From contig JBAZJM010000003.1 of the NCBI GenBank assembly GCA_041651315.1, positions 1 to 64,000 on the forward strand: DNA of 64,000 nt. The letters are read 5' to 3'. Of this stretch, positions 12,205 to 20,993 are shown piece by piece. The notes below the pieces were generated by a model. The model had not been told where the DNA came from, made no database searches, and saw nothing but the letters and a program-made list of their open reading frames with translations. The position numbers were made by a program, and so were the translations under genes. Source of the DNA: CAITYL01 sp041651315. Lineage in GTDB: Bacteria > Verrucomicrobiota > Lentisphaeria > Oligosphaerales > CAITYL01. The first letter of the stretch is position 1, and every line of letters begins with the position of its first letter.

Positions 12205-12616
12205 AGCTGATTGTCTGTGTTTGAGTCATCGTAATACCAAAAAGTTTTTGGCCGCCAGGATCTTCTCCGGGCGGCCTCGTCTTACCTGATTAGGGTGAAA
12301 AACTAGGCCGCCTTAAGTATCCACCTCGAGATTTCCAACAAACAATGGGCTGCGGGCGATCGAGGTAGATGAGGTGGTATGTATTCTACGTGCGATACAC
12401 CACGACGCCGAAACCGTTTCCGGCTTCTGCATCGATTTAGGTGTACCTTGATATAATGCCACGTGAAAACTTACCTTCGAGAAGTAAAGCACAACTAACA
12501 AAGTTGCGCAAGTATCTTCTGTACTAGAGAATACAGCGAACAAGTTTGAACTTACGAAACTCAGATATCCCCAAATACGTCTGAACGCCGGAAGAGAGGC
12601 TCTCCGGCGTTCTTTT
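12205..12616 (+). ncRNA. putative structured plus-strand RNA (gene-free region)
   Basis: The longest gene-free stretch of the window (12170-12673). It starts after a plausible promoter and ends in a terminator-like hairpin. Inside are the inverted repeats CCAAAAA-G-TTTTTGG, GGCCGCC with GGGCGGCC, CCACCTC with GAGGTGG, and CAACT-AACAA-AGTTG. A 76-residue minus-strand frame exists but has no ribosome site or recognisable content. No known RNA family was recognised. Confidence 0.4.
12588..12616 (+). terminator. strong hairpin with short T-run
   Basis: A 10-bp perfect inverted repeat, GAACGCCGGA against TCCGGCGTTC around a 10-base loop, followed on the plus strand by TTTTG. It could terminate the putative plus-strand RNA, and also the minus-strand prepilin transcript with a poorer tail. 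Position accurate to a few bases. Confidence 0.5.
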
Positions 12617-12673
12617 GACTATCTGCACGTTACCCTATATCGAACAGGTAAAACAAACCCTAGATACCATCCC

Positions 12674-13027
12674 CTACTGTTGAATCCCCGTATTCACCAT
12701 CTTCGGAGCCTTACATCCACTATTCATGGATAGCTTAGCGGCGCATTCGACAGGTTGAATCGCTGTCTTTCCATTTTCATTATGGGAAATGCTGCAGCTC
12801 ACATACCCATCGCCGTCAGAATCCATATCCGTACAAGAAACACCGATCACTTTAAGTCCGAGCTTCTGTGCATAAGCCCTGGCTGCCTCTTCTGCTTCTG
12901 CGCTACTCGAGGTACATCCTCGGAAGAGGAAATTTCCAGCAAGAGCAGCGATAGCGCCAAGGATAACGATGACGATAATCAGCTCGATCAGAGTAAAACC
13001 GCGTGTTCTTGGGTGTCTTCGATTCAT
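12674..13027 (-). CDS. type IV prepilin-like (pseudopilin) protein
   Basis: A 117-residue protein with a textbook class III signal: basic leader MNRRHPRTRG, cleavage after Gly10, Phe11, and Glu at mature position 5 inside FTLIELIIVIVILGAIAALA. The mature domain is small, with paired cysteines (residues 35, 60, 78, 90 and 105 by eye) and an acidic MDSDGDGY loop that could bind calcium. A good AGGAG site precedes it. Prepilins need a host PilD-type peptidase. In a phage it may exploit or block type IV pili or type II secretion, or decorate the virion. The stop is TAG. Confidence 0.85.
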   Translation of the reverse strand: MNRRHPRTRGFTLIELIIVIVILGAIAALAGNFLFRGCTSSSAEAEEAARAYAQKLGLKVIGVSCTDMDSDGDGYVSCSISHNENGKTAIQPVECAAKLSMNSGCKAPKMVNTGIQQ

Positions 13028-13081
13028 TGTATTTCTCCTAATATTTCAGATTTGAACTGACTTCCATATGAAGACAGTAAT

Positions 13082-13420
13082 TCAATTTACGACTAGTTCA
13101 GGTACGAAATCAACGGTGATATCAAGACCTTGATATTGGTCCTGATCTTTGACCCCGTCCCAGAAATCCGTAACGAATGTGTCAAAGAGTTCAAGAGCAA
13201 TAGTCATATCTTTGCTCGATTGCACAGCAAGGATGTATTTTATCTTTTCCTTGCCGGGAACATCTTCAATATCGATGTTATCTCGAACAACATCATGAAC
13301 CACGATCGGTTCTTTAAAAACATCAATGAGTTTCTGCGCTATTGTAATGGCTGCTTTACGAAGCGGTTCTGGAATTTGCTGTAATTGCATTCCAGTTTGC
13401 CACTCATTGGATTCTTTCAT
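13082..13420 (-). CDS. hypothetical protein (112 aa)
   Basis: Function unknown. Soluble mixed alpha/beta protein with two stretches of valine-rich strands (EPIVVHDVVRD and LDITVDFVPELVV). I chose the ATG at 13420 over the GTG at 13429. It follows the next gene closely. Confidence 0.55.
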   Translation of the reverse strand: MKESNEWQTGMQLQQIPEPLRKAAITIAQKLIDVFKEPIVVHDVVRDNIDIEDVPGKEKIKYILAVQSSKDMTIALELFDTFVTDFWDGVKDQDQYQGLDITVDFVPELVVN

Positions 13421-13429
13421 AATACTCAC

Positions 13430-13747
13430 TTAATAATTGGGAGATCTCTTCTTTACCGGAGGGGAAAGAGGTTTTTGATATCCCGGTTTCTCCCATGGTA
13501 AAAGTGTTGATTTTATACCCGGCGGTTTCTCAGGTAATTTTCCAGAGCTATGAAGATTGAGTGAAGACTCAGCGCCGAGATCTAGCTTCTCATACCGACT
13601 AACGACCCATGCTCGTTGCTTCTCGGAAAGTTTCGCTTTCGGGTTCAATTCTAAGGGAGAAACCATGCTTTGAAAGGCTTCTCGCTCTTCATCTTCGAGC
13701 CTTTCGTCCGCTAGTAATGCCTGCAACATTTCTTTTTCAGAAGCCAT
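13430..13747 (-). CDS. hypothetical protein (105 aa)
   Basis: Function unknown. The ATG at 13747 is preceded by GAGGAT. An acidic helical N-terminus, then KAKLSEKQRAWVVSRYEKL, a short motif that recurs in phage proteins of unrelated function, and a proline/lysine-rich tail (LPEKPPGIK, PPVKKRS) that should be disordered. Confidence 0.58.
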   Translation of the reverse strand: MASEKEMLQALLADERLEDEEREAFQSMVSPLELNPKAKLSEKQRAWVVSRYEKLDLGAESSLNLHSSGKLPEKPPGIKSTLLPWEKPGYQKPLSPPVKKRSPNY

Positions 13748-13748
13748 T

Positions 13749-14024
13749 CTATCCTCTCGTAAGCCTGTCAAAAGTTAAGACAATACGTGTCTCATCATCC
13801 TTATTAAGTTCGATGTCTTCAGACACAAAGCGAGACACTGTAATTTCCGAAACACCAGCTTTTCTAGCCAGGTCATTCAAGGAGAGGTCCCATAAATCAC
13901 AAGCAATGCTAAGAAGCTTTCCTTTTCGCGTTTCCTCTGAAGCAGCGATAAGTACTCGAGGAGGAAAAGGAGACGGACTGCTTGCGATTCGTAGAAGGAT
14001 TTTTCTAAGAAAAAACTCGATCAT
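13749..14024 (-). CDS. helix-turn-helix DNA-binding protein (91 aa)
   Basis: A small regulator. Residues about 45-70 (LSLNDLARKAGVSEITVSRF) form a clear HTH of the Xre or LacI kind, preceded by a basic helical stretch. ATG at 14024 overlaps the stop of the upstream gene; a GTG at 14027 is equally possible. It probably regulates phage transcription; target unknown. Confidence 0.68.
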   Translation of the reverse strand: MIEFFLRKILLRIASSPSPFPPRVLIAASEETRKGKLLSIACDLWDLSLNDLARKAGVSEITVSRFVSEDIELNKDDETRIVLTFDRLTRG

Positions 14025-14530
14025 CACTCACTCTTAGCAGGAGCAGGGAGTAATTTCTTAAGCTCTGCACCAGCTTTCGGTGAGAGAAGAGCACTTGCTT
14101 GAGCTGCCCTGAACTGTTTCCGATTGACAGGATCTTTAAAACCTTGCGGGTTAATGATCGCCATATTTTCATTCACCCGTTGATGCTGACTGTTTAGTCT
14201 GCTGAGTGAAGGTCGCAAACAATTTTGGTAAGTGTCATCACTACCTACAGTTGCTCGCGCACCAACTCCTGGCTTGCTATCATAGCCAAGCTTGTAATCT
14301 CGTCGAAGACAGGTGTAAGCACGAGACATCGAATTTTGGACGACCGTCTTCTCGTCTTGATCGATTCTCGCATTCGGTTTGTACCCATTGATTGCCCTTG
14401 CGATCATTTCGTGATCGAAGAAAACTCCGGGTAAAGCTTTAGCTCCCGATGCCAGAAAATGAGCAATTCGCTTATACGGCTTTTGCCCAGTAAGAGTCTT
14501 GTACGAAGCTAGGAAAGTTCTCTGATCCAT
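14024..14530 (-). CDS. hypothetical protein (168 aa)
   Basis: Function unknown. N-terminal helical part (RTFLASYKTLTGQKPYKRI), a central region with tyrosines and arginines (SMSRAYTCLRRDYKLGY), and a basic C-terminus. It overlaps the HTH gene, so the two are likely co-regulated. Confidence 0.55.
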   Translation of the reverse strand: MDQRTFLASYKTLTGQKPYKRIAHFLASGAKALPGVFFDHEMIARAINGYKPNARIDQDEKTVVQNSMSRAYTCLRRDYKLGYDSKPGVGARATVGSDDTYQNCLRPSLSRLNSQHQRVNENMAIINPQGFKDPVNRKQFRAAQASALLSPKAGAELKKLLPAPAKSE

Positions 14531-14550
14531 ATTGATTGATCTCCGATTCG

Positions 14551-15408
14551 TTAAAATACAACAACGCTACTAAGACTTACGTTATATTCTTCTAGGGTTG
14601 AGTATGCTTCAACTATTTCCCTGAAGCGCTTTTCTGCTTCTTTATCGCCCTGATTGACGTCAGGATGATACGGTTTACAACGAATTCTCATCTGTTTTCT
14701 TGCAGAATCGAGATCTACAAGACGGCCTTTTTTCGGTCTATTTACCCCCAATAAGTCACAACTCCCATAAACGATAGTCATGGCTTTTCTGTCAAGAGTG
14801 CTGAATGGTTTCGGTATAACCTCACCGAGCTTTTCTGTTTTATTGGCTCGGATTTTCATTATTTCAATTGATCTCTTTAAATCGAGTTCAACTTCTCTAA
14901 CTAAGAACTCGATTGAATCTTCTTGAAGATTTGGATTTTTCTTTCTAAGAAGTTCTGTCATCCTACTGGTAAGAATCGCTATTTCCGATAAAACGGAAAA
15001 TTTATCTTCCAGTTTTTTAGGTGGAGATGAAGGTGGTGGTGGAGGTGGTGGGACAGAAACTTCTATTTCGTTAGATACTGAAGAATCAATCTTCGGTTTT
15101 ATTTTTCGTCTTGGAATTCCGGCTTCATCTTCTAAAAGATGAAGTTTAGTTATAGCACCTGAAAGAGTTATTTCGTTATTATCTATTGAAGGCCATAAAT
15201 TATCAGAAAGAGGAGAAGCATTGAGAAGTCTTGCTCTTGCTCGTATATTGATTTGTTTATCTTTAAGATGTGCCGCTATTGAAGCTACTTTTTCATTCCA
15301 AGTAGCGTTAGTTATAGCTTCCAATAAACGACGTTCTGCTTTCGCTTTCTCGAGTTGTGAAGGCGAAGTTTCAACATCCAGGAAAAGTATTTCTATATTA
15401 CTTTCCAT
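14551..15408 (-). CDS. J-domain protein with C-terminal J domain
   Basis: 285 residues from the ATG at 15408. The N-terminal 90 residues are unknown. A poly-proline linker (seven prolines, then SSPPKK) leads to a helical middle. The C-terminal 70 residues form a J domain: LLGVNRPKKG, then the invariant HPD in KPYHPDVNQGD and RFREIVEAYSTLEEY. J domains recruit and stimulate DnaK. With the J domain at the C-terminus it probably targets host DnaK to a phage client, possibly its operon partners. It is the last gene of a four-gene overlapping operon (14551-18397). Confidence 0.78.
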   Translation of the reverse strand: MESNIEILFLDVETSPSQLEKAKAERRLLEAITNATWNEKVASIAAHLKDKQINIRARARLLNASPLSDNLWPSIDNNEITLSGAITKLHLLEDEAGIPRRKIKPKIDSSVSNEIEVSVPPPPPPPSSPPKKLEDKFSVLSEIAILTSRMTELLRKKNPNLQEDSIEFLVREVELDLKRSIEIMKIRANKTEKLGEVIPKPFSTLDRKAMTIVYGSCDLLGVNRPKKGRLVDLDSARKQMRIRCKPYHPDVNQGDKEAEKRFREIVEAYSTLEEYNVSLSSVVVF

Positions 15409-16441
15409 TAGATGCACCTGAAAGTCTAGTTATCATCAGTTTCAATTCTTCAATCGATGATGATTGAGAATCAATTTTTTGTTCTAATGCTTTGATCGAT
15501 TGAGCTTGAAATGTGAGAACCTTTACAAATTGATCAAAAACATTGCTTTCATCGTAATCATTAGGTGATTGCGGTTCTAACTGAGACTCACCAGTTGTAA
15601 TACTTAAAATAGTATTCGGATAAACTAATCTAGCAATTAATGGAAAAGAATCATAATCATCCCTATCCGAAGATAACCAATACCTTCGAGATTTTCTCTC
15701 ACCCTCTTTTTCAATGAGGCCTTCTTCAACAGCAGAATTCAGAAACTCTCGTTGAAGTTCCACACTAATATTACATGATTCAGGAAATAATTCCGGTCTC
15801 GTCCATTTCCCGCCGGAAGCAAGTTTTAATATTGACTCTCGAAAAGATGTGAGTACGGCAGTTCTATTTTCAGGAAAAAATTCGTTTATTCTATCCCAAG
15901 ATAATTCATCATTCGTTATATCGGTTACAGAATCCGGGTCTTCTTCATCATATGTTAATTCTGGTTCCGGTGTTGATACTAGTGTTAACTCCGGTTCCGA
16001 TACCAATTCCGGTTCTAATATTGATTTTTTCTCTAATTCTGGTTCTACTACCGACAGATTTTCTTGAACTGTCGGTGTTGGTAGTTCCTCTGTCTTTACG
16101 GCTAAAGCTAAAGCTTCATCCCAAATTGAACTTCCGGTAGCAGAGTCATAAGCTTTAACAACCAGTTCCCAAATTTTATCAGAATTTTTAAATATGCTAG
16201 AAAGATTTCCTGAGGTTAAAACGATTTCGCCATCAGTATCATCGAATATAATAAAACCTTCGTTGGAAAGCTGGCGCATGCAAGCGATTTCCCAAGCTTT
16301 CTGATGAGTACCAAGGTTCTTTTTTCTTATATGAGAAAATAGATCAGCTATATTCCCCTTTTTCAGGGACTCAAGTCTAGCTAAAGTAATCCTTAGATCT
16401 GCACTAAGCCAGTCTAAAGAATTATTTGAATTAGGAAGCAT
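15398..16441 (-). CDS. hypothetical protein with acidic Pro-Glu repeats (347 aa)
   Basis: Function unknown. The N-terminal domain (about 1-110) contains a winged-helix-like region (KAWEIACMRQLSNEGFIIF). A repetitive acidic linker (about 120-165) follows, with repeats of the kind SEPELT and PEPELT. A second helical domain (about 175-280) and a C-terminal coiled coil (QSIKALEQKIDSQSSSIEEL) end the protein. The same acidic repeat style occurs in the 22356-22811 protein. It overlaps both operon neighbours by about 11 bases. Confidence 0.6.
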   Translation of the reverse strand: MLPNSNNSLDWLSADLRITLARLESLKKGNIADLFSHIRKKNLGTHQKAWEIACMRQLSNEGFIIFDDTDGEIVLTSGNLSSIFKNSDKIWELVVKAYDSATGSSIWDEALALAVKTEELPTPTVQENLSVVEPELEKKSILEPELVSEPELTLVSTPEPELTYDEEDPDSVTDITNDELSWDRINEFFPENRTAVLTSFRESILKLASGGKWTRPELFPESCNISVELQREFLNSAVEEGLIEKEGERKSRRYWLSSDRDDYDSFPLIARLVYPNTILSITTGESQLEPQSPNDYDESNVFDQFVKVLTFQAQSIKALEQKIDSQSSSIEELKLMITRLSGASNGK

Positions 16442-17195
16442 TAACGTCTCCCCCGATAAGAAGAAGTCGTTCCAGAGCTTCTGAATCCGATAAAATTCCG
16501 TCTTTATTCAGGGTACGGATGGCTGCTATTTCATTACGAATATTATTCCCATCATTTTGATGATTAGATGAATCATCGAGTCTCTTCATGAGAGCTTTAT
16601 ATATTGCAAATAATTTATTATATTCAGCAAGAAGAAGATCTTTTTCAATTCTTAAACCAGATATCGTTTCTTCTTGCTCTTTGAGTTCATGAATTAGTCG
16701 TTCATTATCTTTTTCATACAATCCGATCATTTCAGATAACTCAACAGTTAGTTTGCTTTTTTCCTCCAGTGCTCTTCTTATCTCTTGATTGAGAGAGTCT
16801 TCTCGTAAAGTTTCTGCCGGAACAGGTTTCGGATTAGTAATGAAACCAATGACTGTTTTTACTGTAGCTGTAACTTCAGCTGATGGAGGGGGAGCTATAG
16901 AGTTACTGAGTCTCTTAATGGAGCCAGACAATTCGTTATCAAAATTCTTACTTCTTTTTGAGAGAGACGCGAAAGGTTTCTTGCATTTCTTAGCGAATTC
17001 CTTTATCAAATCCTGTTGTGATTTGATAGTCATATCTTGAAACAAGATGATTGAATCAAAATCATCAGATTCTAGATAGACTTCTCCTTCCGGTCTCACT
17101 ACACGAACAATTTCAACACTGAGTTCTTCTAACTTCGGCTTAATTTCTTCTTCGAGATATTTATCAGAGAAGCTACTGAAGACAATAGACTTCAT
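16431..17195 (-). CDS. coiled-coil protein with possible DUF2325-like domain (254 aa)
   Basis: The N-terminal about 85 residues look like a small Rossmann-type domain (FDSIILFQDMTIKSQQDL, then KKCKKPFASLSKRS), reminiscent of DUF2325. A long coiled coil follows (about 130-215) and a short helical end. The function is unknown. It overlaps the upstream gene by ATGA. Confidence 0.55.
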   Translation of the reverse strand: MKSIVFSSFSDKYLEEEIKPKLEELSVEIVRVVRPEGEVYLESDDFDSIILFQDMTIKSQQDLIKEFAKKCKKPFASLSKRSKNFDNELSGSIKRLSNSIAPPPSAEVTATVKTVIGFITNPKPVPAETLREDSLNQEIRRALEEKSKLTVELSEMIGLYEKDNERLIHELKEQEETISGLRIEKDLLLAEYNKLFAIYKALMKRLDDSSNHQNDGNNIRNEIAAIRTLNKDGILSDSEALERLLLIGGDVNAS

Positions 17196-18397
17196 GACTT
17201 CTTGTCTCCAGACATGTCGCCAATAAGGCTGACAAATTCAATTAGTTCAGGATATTCACTGAATTTAGCTTGTAGATCAGCTTGGGAGGTAGTTTCTTTA
17301 CCACCACGTTCAACTAACCAAGCCTTAATTTCATCTATAATTTGAGTAACTCTTTTTGGTTCCGCACAATTCTCAAGTGTTGTTTTGAGTTTCTCGTACC
17401 ATTTCTGTTCAAGAAGTAGAGAATCAGGTGATTTTCCGATTGAAGAAACTATCGGTCCTGAGAAAAGAGCTCTTTCAGTAACGATTTCTGTTTTTACTTT
17501 GATAACATCTTTTCTCTTAGGAGAAGAATTGTTTATTACGCGATACATGAATGGTGGACGATCAGCGACCATCTCACTGCATTTACTTTGATATCTTCTC
17601 TGATCTACTGTGCTTGATCCACGGTAAATCATTGCAGCATAGGCAATTCCAGTCGATTGTTTTTCATCATCAATGAAGAAAAGTCCGGCAGGAACTGGAA
17701 AACTATGAGTTCTAACACAAACCGTAGAAACATGTCGTATTACGAAAGAAAGAGTTGCATAATTTTTAGTACCAAGAAATGGGATTTCCCCTCCTTCAAC
17801 AGGAGGCATCAAAGATCCCGGTAAGTCTATCAATCCTTTGAATTTGGAAGCAACTTTTTCTTTCTGAGCACTCGAGTACCAAGGCGTAGCAGCCAATGGT
17901 AAAAATACTGAATTCATATAAAGATGGAGTCTTCTCGCATACGATTCATCATCTTCTGAACCGAAAACTTCAGATATATCATTCTTGATTTTCTCGATCT
18001 TCTCAATAGCTTCATCGCCAACACCATCACATGATGACATGAAACATATGATGCAACCATCTTTTGCCCCATGAATGATGGTTTCACTCAATAAATCGAG
18101 AACTTCACAAGAAAGTCCATCTAAATCAAATAATATTAGTTCAAATTGTCGTCTAAATTCTTTGGCAAATTTATGTAAAGATGCAATATATACGTGCGCA
18201 CCTGCCGTATATAGGTCTGTTGCTAGTTCCCTACTTTTTCCGCTAGTAACGAGATACGTAGTCGTCGGATCAAATTCTAATTCTGAAAGAGAAGCAAGCA
18301 CTCTGAAACTATTTGTTAGAGTATTTCCTTTAGTAAGGAATTTCAAGTCTTTCGCTATAGTTCGAATAACGTTATAAACTTGCTCGTCGGTTAACAC
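17192..18397 (-). CDS. hypothetical protein (401 aa), first gene of the J-domain operon
   Basis: Function unknown. The start is GTG, with no ATG nearby. Residues about 40-130 alternate hydrophobic strands and helices (TTTYLVTSGKSRELATDLY, FELILFDLDGL, GCIICFMSS) like a helicase or receiver-type Rossmann fold, but no Walker motif is seen. A beta-rich middle and helical C-terminus follow. The operon order suggests it acts with the coiled-coil, repeat and J-domain proteins downstream. Confidence 0.58.
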   Translation of the reverse strand: MLTDEQVYNVIRTIAKDLKFLTKGNTLTNSFRVLASLSELEFDPTTTYLVTSGKSRELATDLYTAGAHVYIASLHKFAKEFRRQFELILFDLDGLSCEVLDLLSETIIHGAKDGCIICFMSSCDGVGDEAIEKIEKIKNDISEVFGSEDDESYARRLHLYMNSVFLPLAATPWYSSAQKEKVASKFKGLIDLPGSLMPPVEGGEIPFLGTKNYATLSFVIRHVSTVCVRTHSFPVPAGLFFIDDEKQSTGIAYAAMIYRGSSTVDQRRYQSKCSEMVADRPPFMYRVINNSSPKRKDVIKVKTEIVTERALFSGPIVSSIGKSPDSLLLEQKWYEKLKTTLENCAEPKRVTQIIDEIKAWLVERGGKETTSQADLQAKFSEYPELIEFVSLIGDMSGDKKS

Positions 18398-18428
18398 TTG
18401 ATCTTATACGCTATCGTAATTGCGATTT

Positions 18429-19028
18429 TCAGCCAATAACCAATGCGATCGCAAGCGGAAGTAAACAAACTAAATGGATAACCTGATCAATTGTGATCGT
18501 CAGAATTCTTCCGAGTGGAGTCATAGCAAATTCGACAAACCCATAATGATCAAGGGCTACTCGAGCTTGCTTAACAGTCATTTTTCCTGCTGCAATCTCA
18601 TCAAGTAGTCCGAGTCTATAGGTATATCCTTCTGATTCGTTAGACTCAGATTTTTGTTCATCCATGCCAACCGTTCCAGTTAAACGGGTGGTATCTCCAT
18701 ATTCAATGCGCCAACGCATCTCAAGTGGTCTTCTAATATTTTTTGCCCACCATATCACAGGAATGTACGTATCCTCGATATAATGCGTAAAGAATACGAA
18801 AAGAATCAAGCCTGCTGCTGTGAAATCACCAATCCAGTGTTTCCAAACAGAGAAACAAATTATGCCTAGAAATGGCAGAGTGTAATAATAGCAGTGCTTT
18901 GCTCGAATTTTCCAATTAAGCGGCTTTGCAGTAGCCACATCGTGAGATTGGAAGCTCCAATCAGATAAAAAATGAACGAGAACGAGAAGCGCAAAAACGC
19001 CCCCGATTTCAGAAATTTGATGTGGCAT
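18429..19028 (-). CDS. DUF3307-like membrane protein
   Basis: 199 residues with four or five hydrophobic segments. The N-terminal VLVHFLSDWSFQSHDVATAK and the C-terminal ITIDQVIHLVCLL match the conserved HxxxDxxxQ and DQxxH features of DUF3307, a family common in phages and of unknown function. A hydrophilic loop (about 110-150) contains LLDEIAAGKMTVKQAR, a short helical motif. It ends with leucine-rich membrane segments. Confidence 0.72.
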   Translation of the reverse strand: MPHQISEIGGVFALLVLVHFLSDWSFQSHDVATAKPLNWKIRAKHCYYYTLPFLGIICFSVWKHWIGDFTAAGLILFVFFTHYIEDTYIPVIWWAKNIRRPLEMRWRIEYGDTTRLTGTVGMDEQKSESNESEGYTYRLGLLDEIAAGKMTVKQARVALDHYGFVEFAMTPLGRILTITIDQVIHLVCLLPLAIALVIG

Positions 19029-19034
19029 GCGTCA

Positions 19035-19382
19035 TTAGTTTACAGCGGACGCAGCGGTCTTTTTATTACCGAAAATACTATCCCACCCATCACGATAAGC
19101 TTGGCTATTTACCATTGAAGGACCGTGAGAGTCATGATCTTTTTGATCCGGAGTCCTTCCATCGTAAATACGGGTCATTTCAAAAACTGGTGAACTACCA
19201 ACTTGTTTTAACTCAACAAGTTCCTTTCCGAGAAGACTCTCACCTTCTCCGATTCGTTTCAGTAATCCACACTGAGGACCGTGATTAGGATCATTCCTGA
19301 TTGCTGCAGTAGAGCCATCAGGTAGACTCGGACCTAGAACAACGAGTTCCTTTTTCGGACGATTATCATCGTTATTTGCCAT
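19035..19382 (-). CDS. hypothetical protein (115 aa)
   Basis: Function unknown. Polar, probably largely disordered N-terminus, with a Gly/Ser-rich middle and GPSMVNSQAYRDGWDSIFG near the end. The next gene starts 6 bases downstream. Confidence 0.5.
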   Translation of the reverse strand: MANNDDNRPKKELVVLGPSLPDGSTAAIRNDPNHGPQCGLLKRIGEGESLLGKELVELKQVGSSPVFEMTRIYDGRTPDQKDHDSHGPSMVNSQAYRDGWDSIFGNKKTAASAVN

Positions 19383-19421
19383 GGGCGTATATAAGAGACC
19401 AGTAACCTGATCTACAGTACA

Positions 19422-19826
19422 CTATCCGTAAGCCACTAAACGTAGTGGATCTTCTGGCAATTTAGAACCTAGAAATCTTTGTGCTGAAGGAAATACTGAA
19501 TTAGATGAAACAGACTGCTTCAATAATCTCGGTATGCGCGAAGCGTTCTTATCTTTTACTAAAGAAATGCCGTTAACCATTATCCTCAGCCAATCAGCAT
19601 GAATTTTTCGTCTTCTAACAGCTGATTCTGCAGCGGAACGAATGGACTCTAGATCCCCATTATCTAAAAACCCGACAATTTCTTCAGGGGATATCCTCAT
19701 TGAGGAGCCTTCAGCCAGAAAATGCCCGAGAAGGTATTTATTTTCTCGAGCTAATAAGACCACCTCAGGCCAGTTCTTATATTCAGTTTCAACTCTTTCG
19801 ATGAACTCCTGAGGATATGTTATCAT
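19422..19826 (-). CDS. hypothetical protein (134 aa)
   Basis: Function unknown. Mainly helical, with an RSAAESAVRRRK basic helix in the centre. The stop is TAG. No recognisable motif; spacing of about 40 bases to both neighbours. Confidence 0.52.
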   Translation of the reverse strand: MITYPQEFIERVETEYKNWPEVVLLARENKYLLGHFLAEGSSMRISPEEIVGFLDNGDLESIRSAAESAVRRRKIHADWLRIMVNGISLVKDKNASRIPRLLKQSVSSNSVFPSAQRFLGSKLPEDPLRLVAYG

Positions 19827-19869
19827 ATTTAATTACCCCTCATACCGAGATCAAGTTAGATTTACTAAC

Positions 19870-20094
19870 TTAAACATTGATTTTTAGCATGTCATCATGA
19901 TAAAGACATGTAACTACTCTAAGTTTTTTCTCAAGTATGAGATCTATATTTAAAAACGAAGTCATATTTCTTCGAAATTTAGACAACATAGATCCTAACT
20001 CAAACAAACCCTCATGATCCCACATAGAAATTTCTGTGGTCAGATGAGTTGTCCATTGATGATAATGGTCTAAAAAGAACCTACCGGGGTCCAT
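19870..20094 (-). CDS. hypothetical protein (74 aa)
   Basis: Function unknown. Histidine- and tryptophan-rich start (LDHYHQWTTHL). It overlaps the 3' end of the sigma factor gene by 25 bases in another frame, which suggests coupled expression. Confidence 0.5.
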   Translation of the reverse strand: MDPGRFFLDHYHQWTTHLTTEISMWDHEGLFELGSMLSKFRRNMTSFLNIDLILEKKLRVVTCLYHDDMLKINV

Positions 20095-20993
20095 GATTTA
20101 CAAGAGCGACGGATCTTCTGTAAAGCCTGAACTTCGAGTTGACGAATCCGCTCTCTAGAAACACCTCGAGTATTAGCTATTTCTTGAAGAGTCAGTTCTT
20201 TAAATCCATCGAGAGCGAAACGATTTTGAATTATTTCTTTTTCAATAGGTGTTAAACTACCCATTGCTGCATGAATGGACTCAAGTAATCCTTCTCGTTC
20301 GATTATTTCAAAGGGTGATTCAATATCACTTTGAATTGATTCAGCAAGTGATGGAAGAGTAGAATCAGGAATAGTAGCACTTAAAGAAAGCATCGGCATA
20401 TTCATAGTTTGTCGTATAGAGCGAGCTCTTTTATTTGATATGCTGAAAAGATCTGAGATATCTTCTTGACTCATATGCTCACCAGTTGTGGTGAGCTGTT
20501 CGGATTCAATTCTCCTAACACGCAAGGCTTTACTAAGAGTATTTATCGGTATCCTTATCTCTCTTTCTTGATTCGCCATCGCTTTATATATTGACTGTCT
20601 TATCCACCAAACAGCATATGTAGAAAATTTATATCCTCTATTCCATTCATATTTATCAATAGCTTTCATGAGACCAATATTACCTTCTTGAACAAGATCA
20701 TCCTCATGAAGATTTCTGGCACAATACAGATATTTTTTAACAATATGAATGACTAATCGTAGATTAGATTTCAAAATTCTTGATTTTATGGAAGAAACTC
20801 TTTTTCTTGATTCAGTTAATTTACTTTGTGATCCTGAGTTTTTTCCTTTCAATGATTTCTTAGCTGCTTCAAAATCAGCAACAGCTGCTTCAAGTTCTTG
20901 AAAAGCAAGAACCTCTTCCTCCATCGTCATTATTTCAGGAGATTTTCTCTTCAAATGCGATGGATAGTCAGGTGTTAATTTTTTCTGCGTCAT
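20070..20993 (-). CDS. RNA polymerase sigma-70 factor (group 2/3-like)
   Basis: A 307-residue sigma-70 factor. Region 2 (about 77-147) has NLRLVIHIVKKY, EDDLVQEGNIGLMKAIDKY and FSTYAVWWIRQSI, the polymerase-binding and -10 recognition helices. Region 3 follows. Region 4 (about 245-300) has the HTH ELTLQEIANTRGVSRERIRQ for -35 recognition. It lacks an N-terminal region 1.1. It probably redirects host RNA polymerase to phage promoters. Its ATG overlaps the stop of the small membrane gene upstream (ATGA). The TAG stop has only nine further sense codons before TGA. Confidence 0.93.
   Translation of the reverse strand: MTQKKLTPDYPSHLKRKSPEIMTMEEEVLAFQELEAAVADFEAAKKSLKGKNSGSQSKLTESRKRVSSIKSRILKSNLRLVIHIVKKYLYCARNLHEDDLVQEGNIGLMKAIDKYEWNRGYKFSTYAVWWIRQSIYKAMANQEREIRIPINTLSKALRVRRIESEQLTTTGEHMSQEDISDLFSISNKRARSIRQTMNMPMLSLSATIPDSTLPSLAESIQSDIESPFEIIEREGLLESIHAAMGSLTPIEKEIIQNRFALDGFKELTLQEIANTRGVSRERIRQLEVQALQKIRRSCKSWTPVGSF

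Noticed and set aside
12451..12460. A second TATAAT on the plus strand
   Set aside because: No acceptable -35 element at proper spacing, and it lies inside the structured region.
12313..12543. A 76-residue minus-strand frame in the gene-free region
   Set aside because: No ribosome site, Cys/Ser-rich random-like content, and it is antisense to the putative structured RNA.
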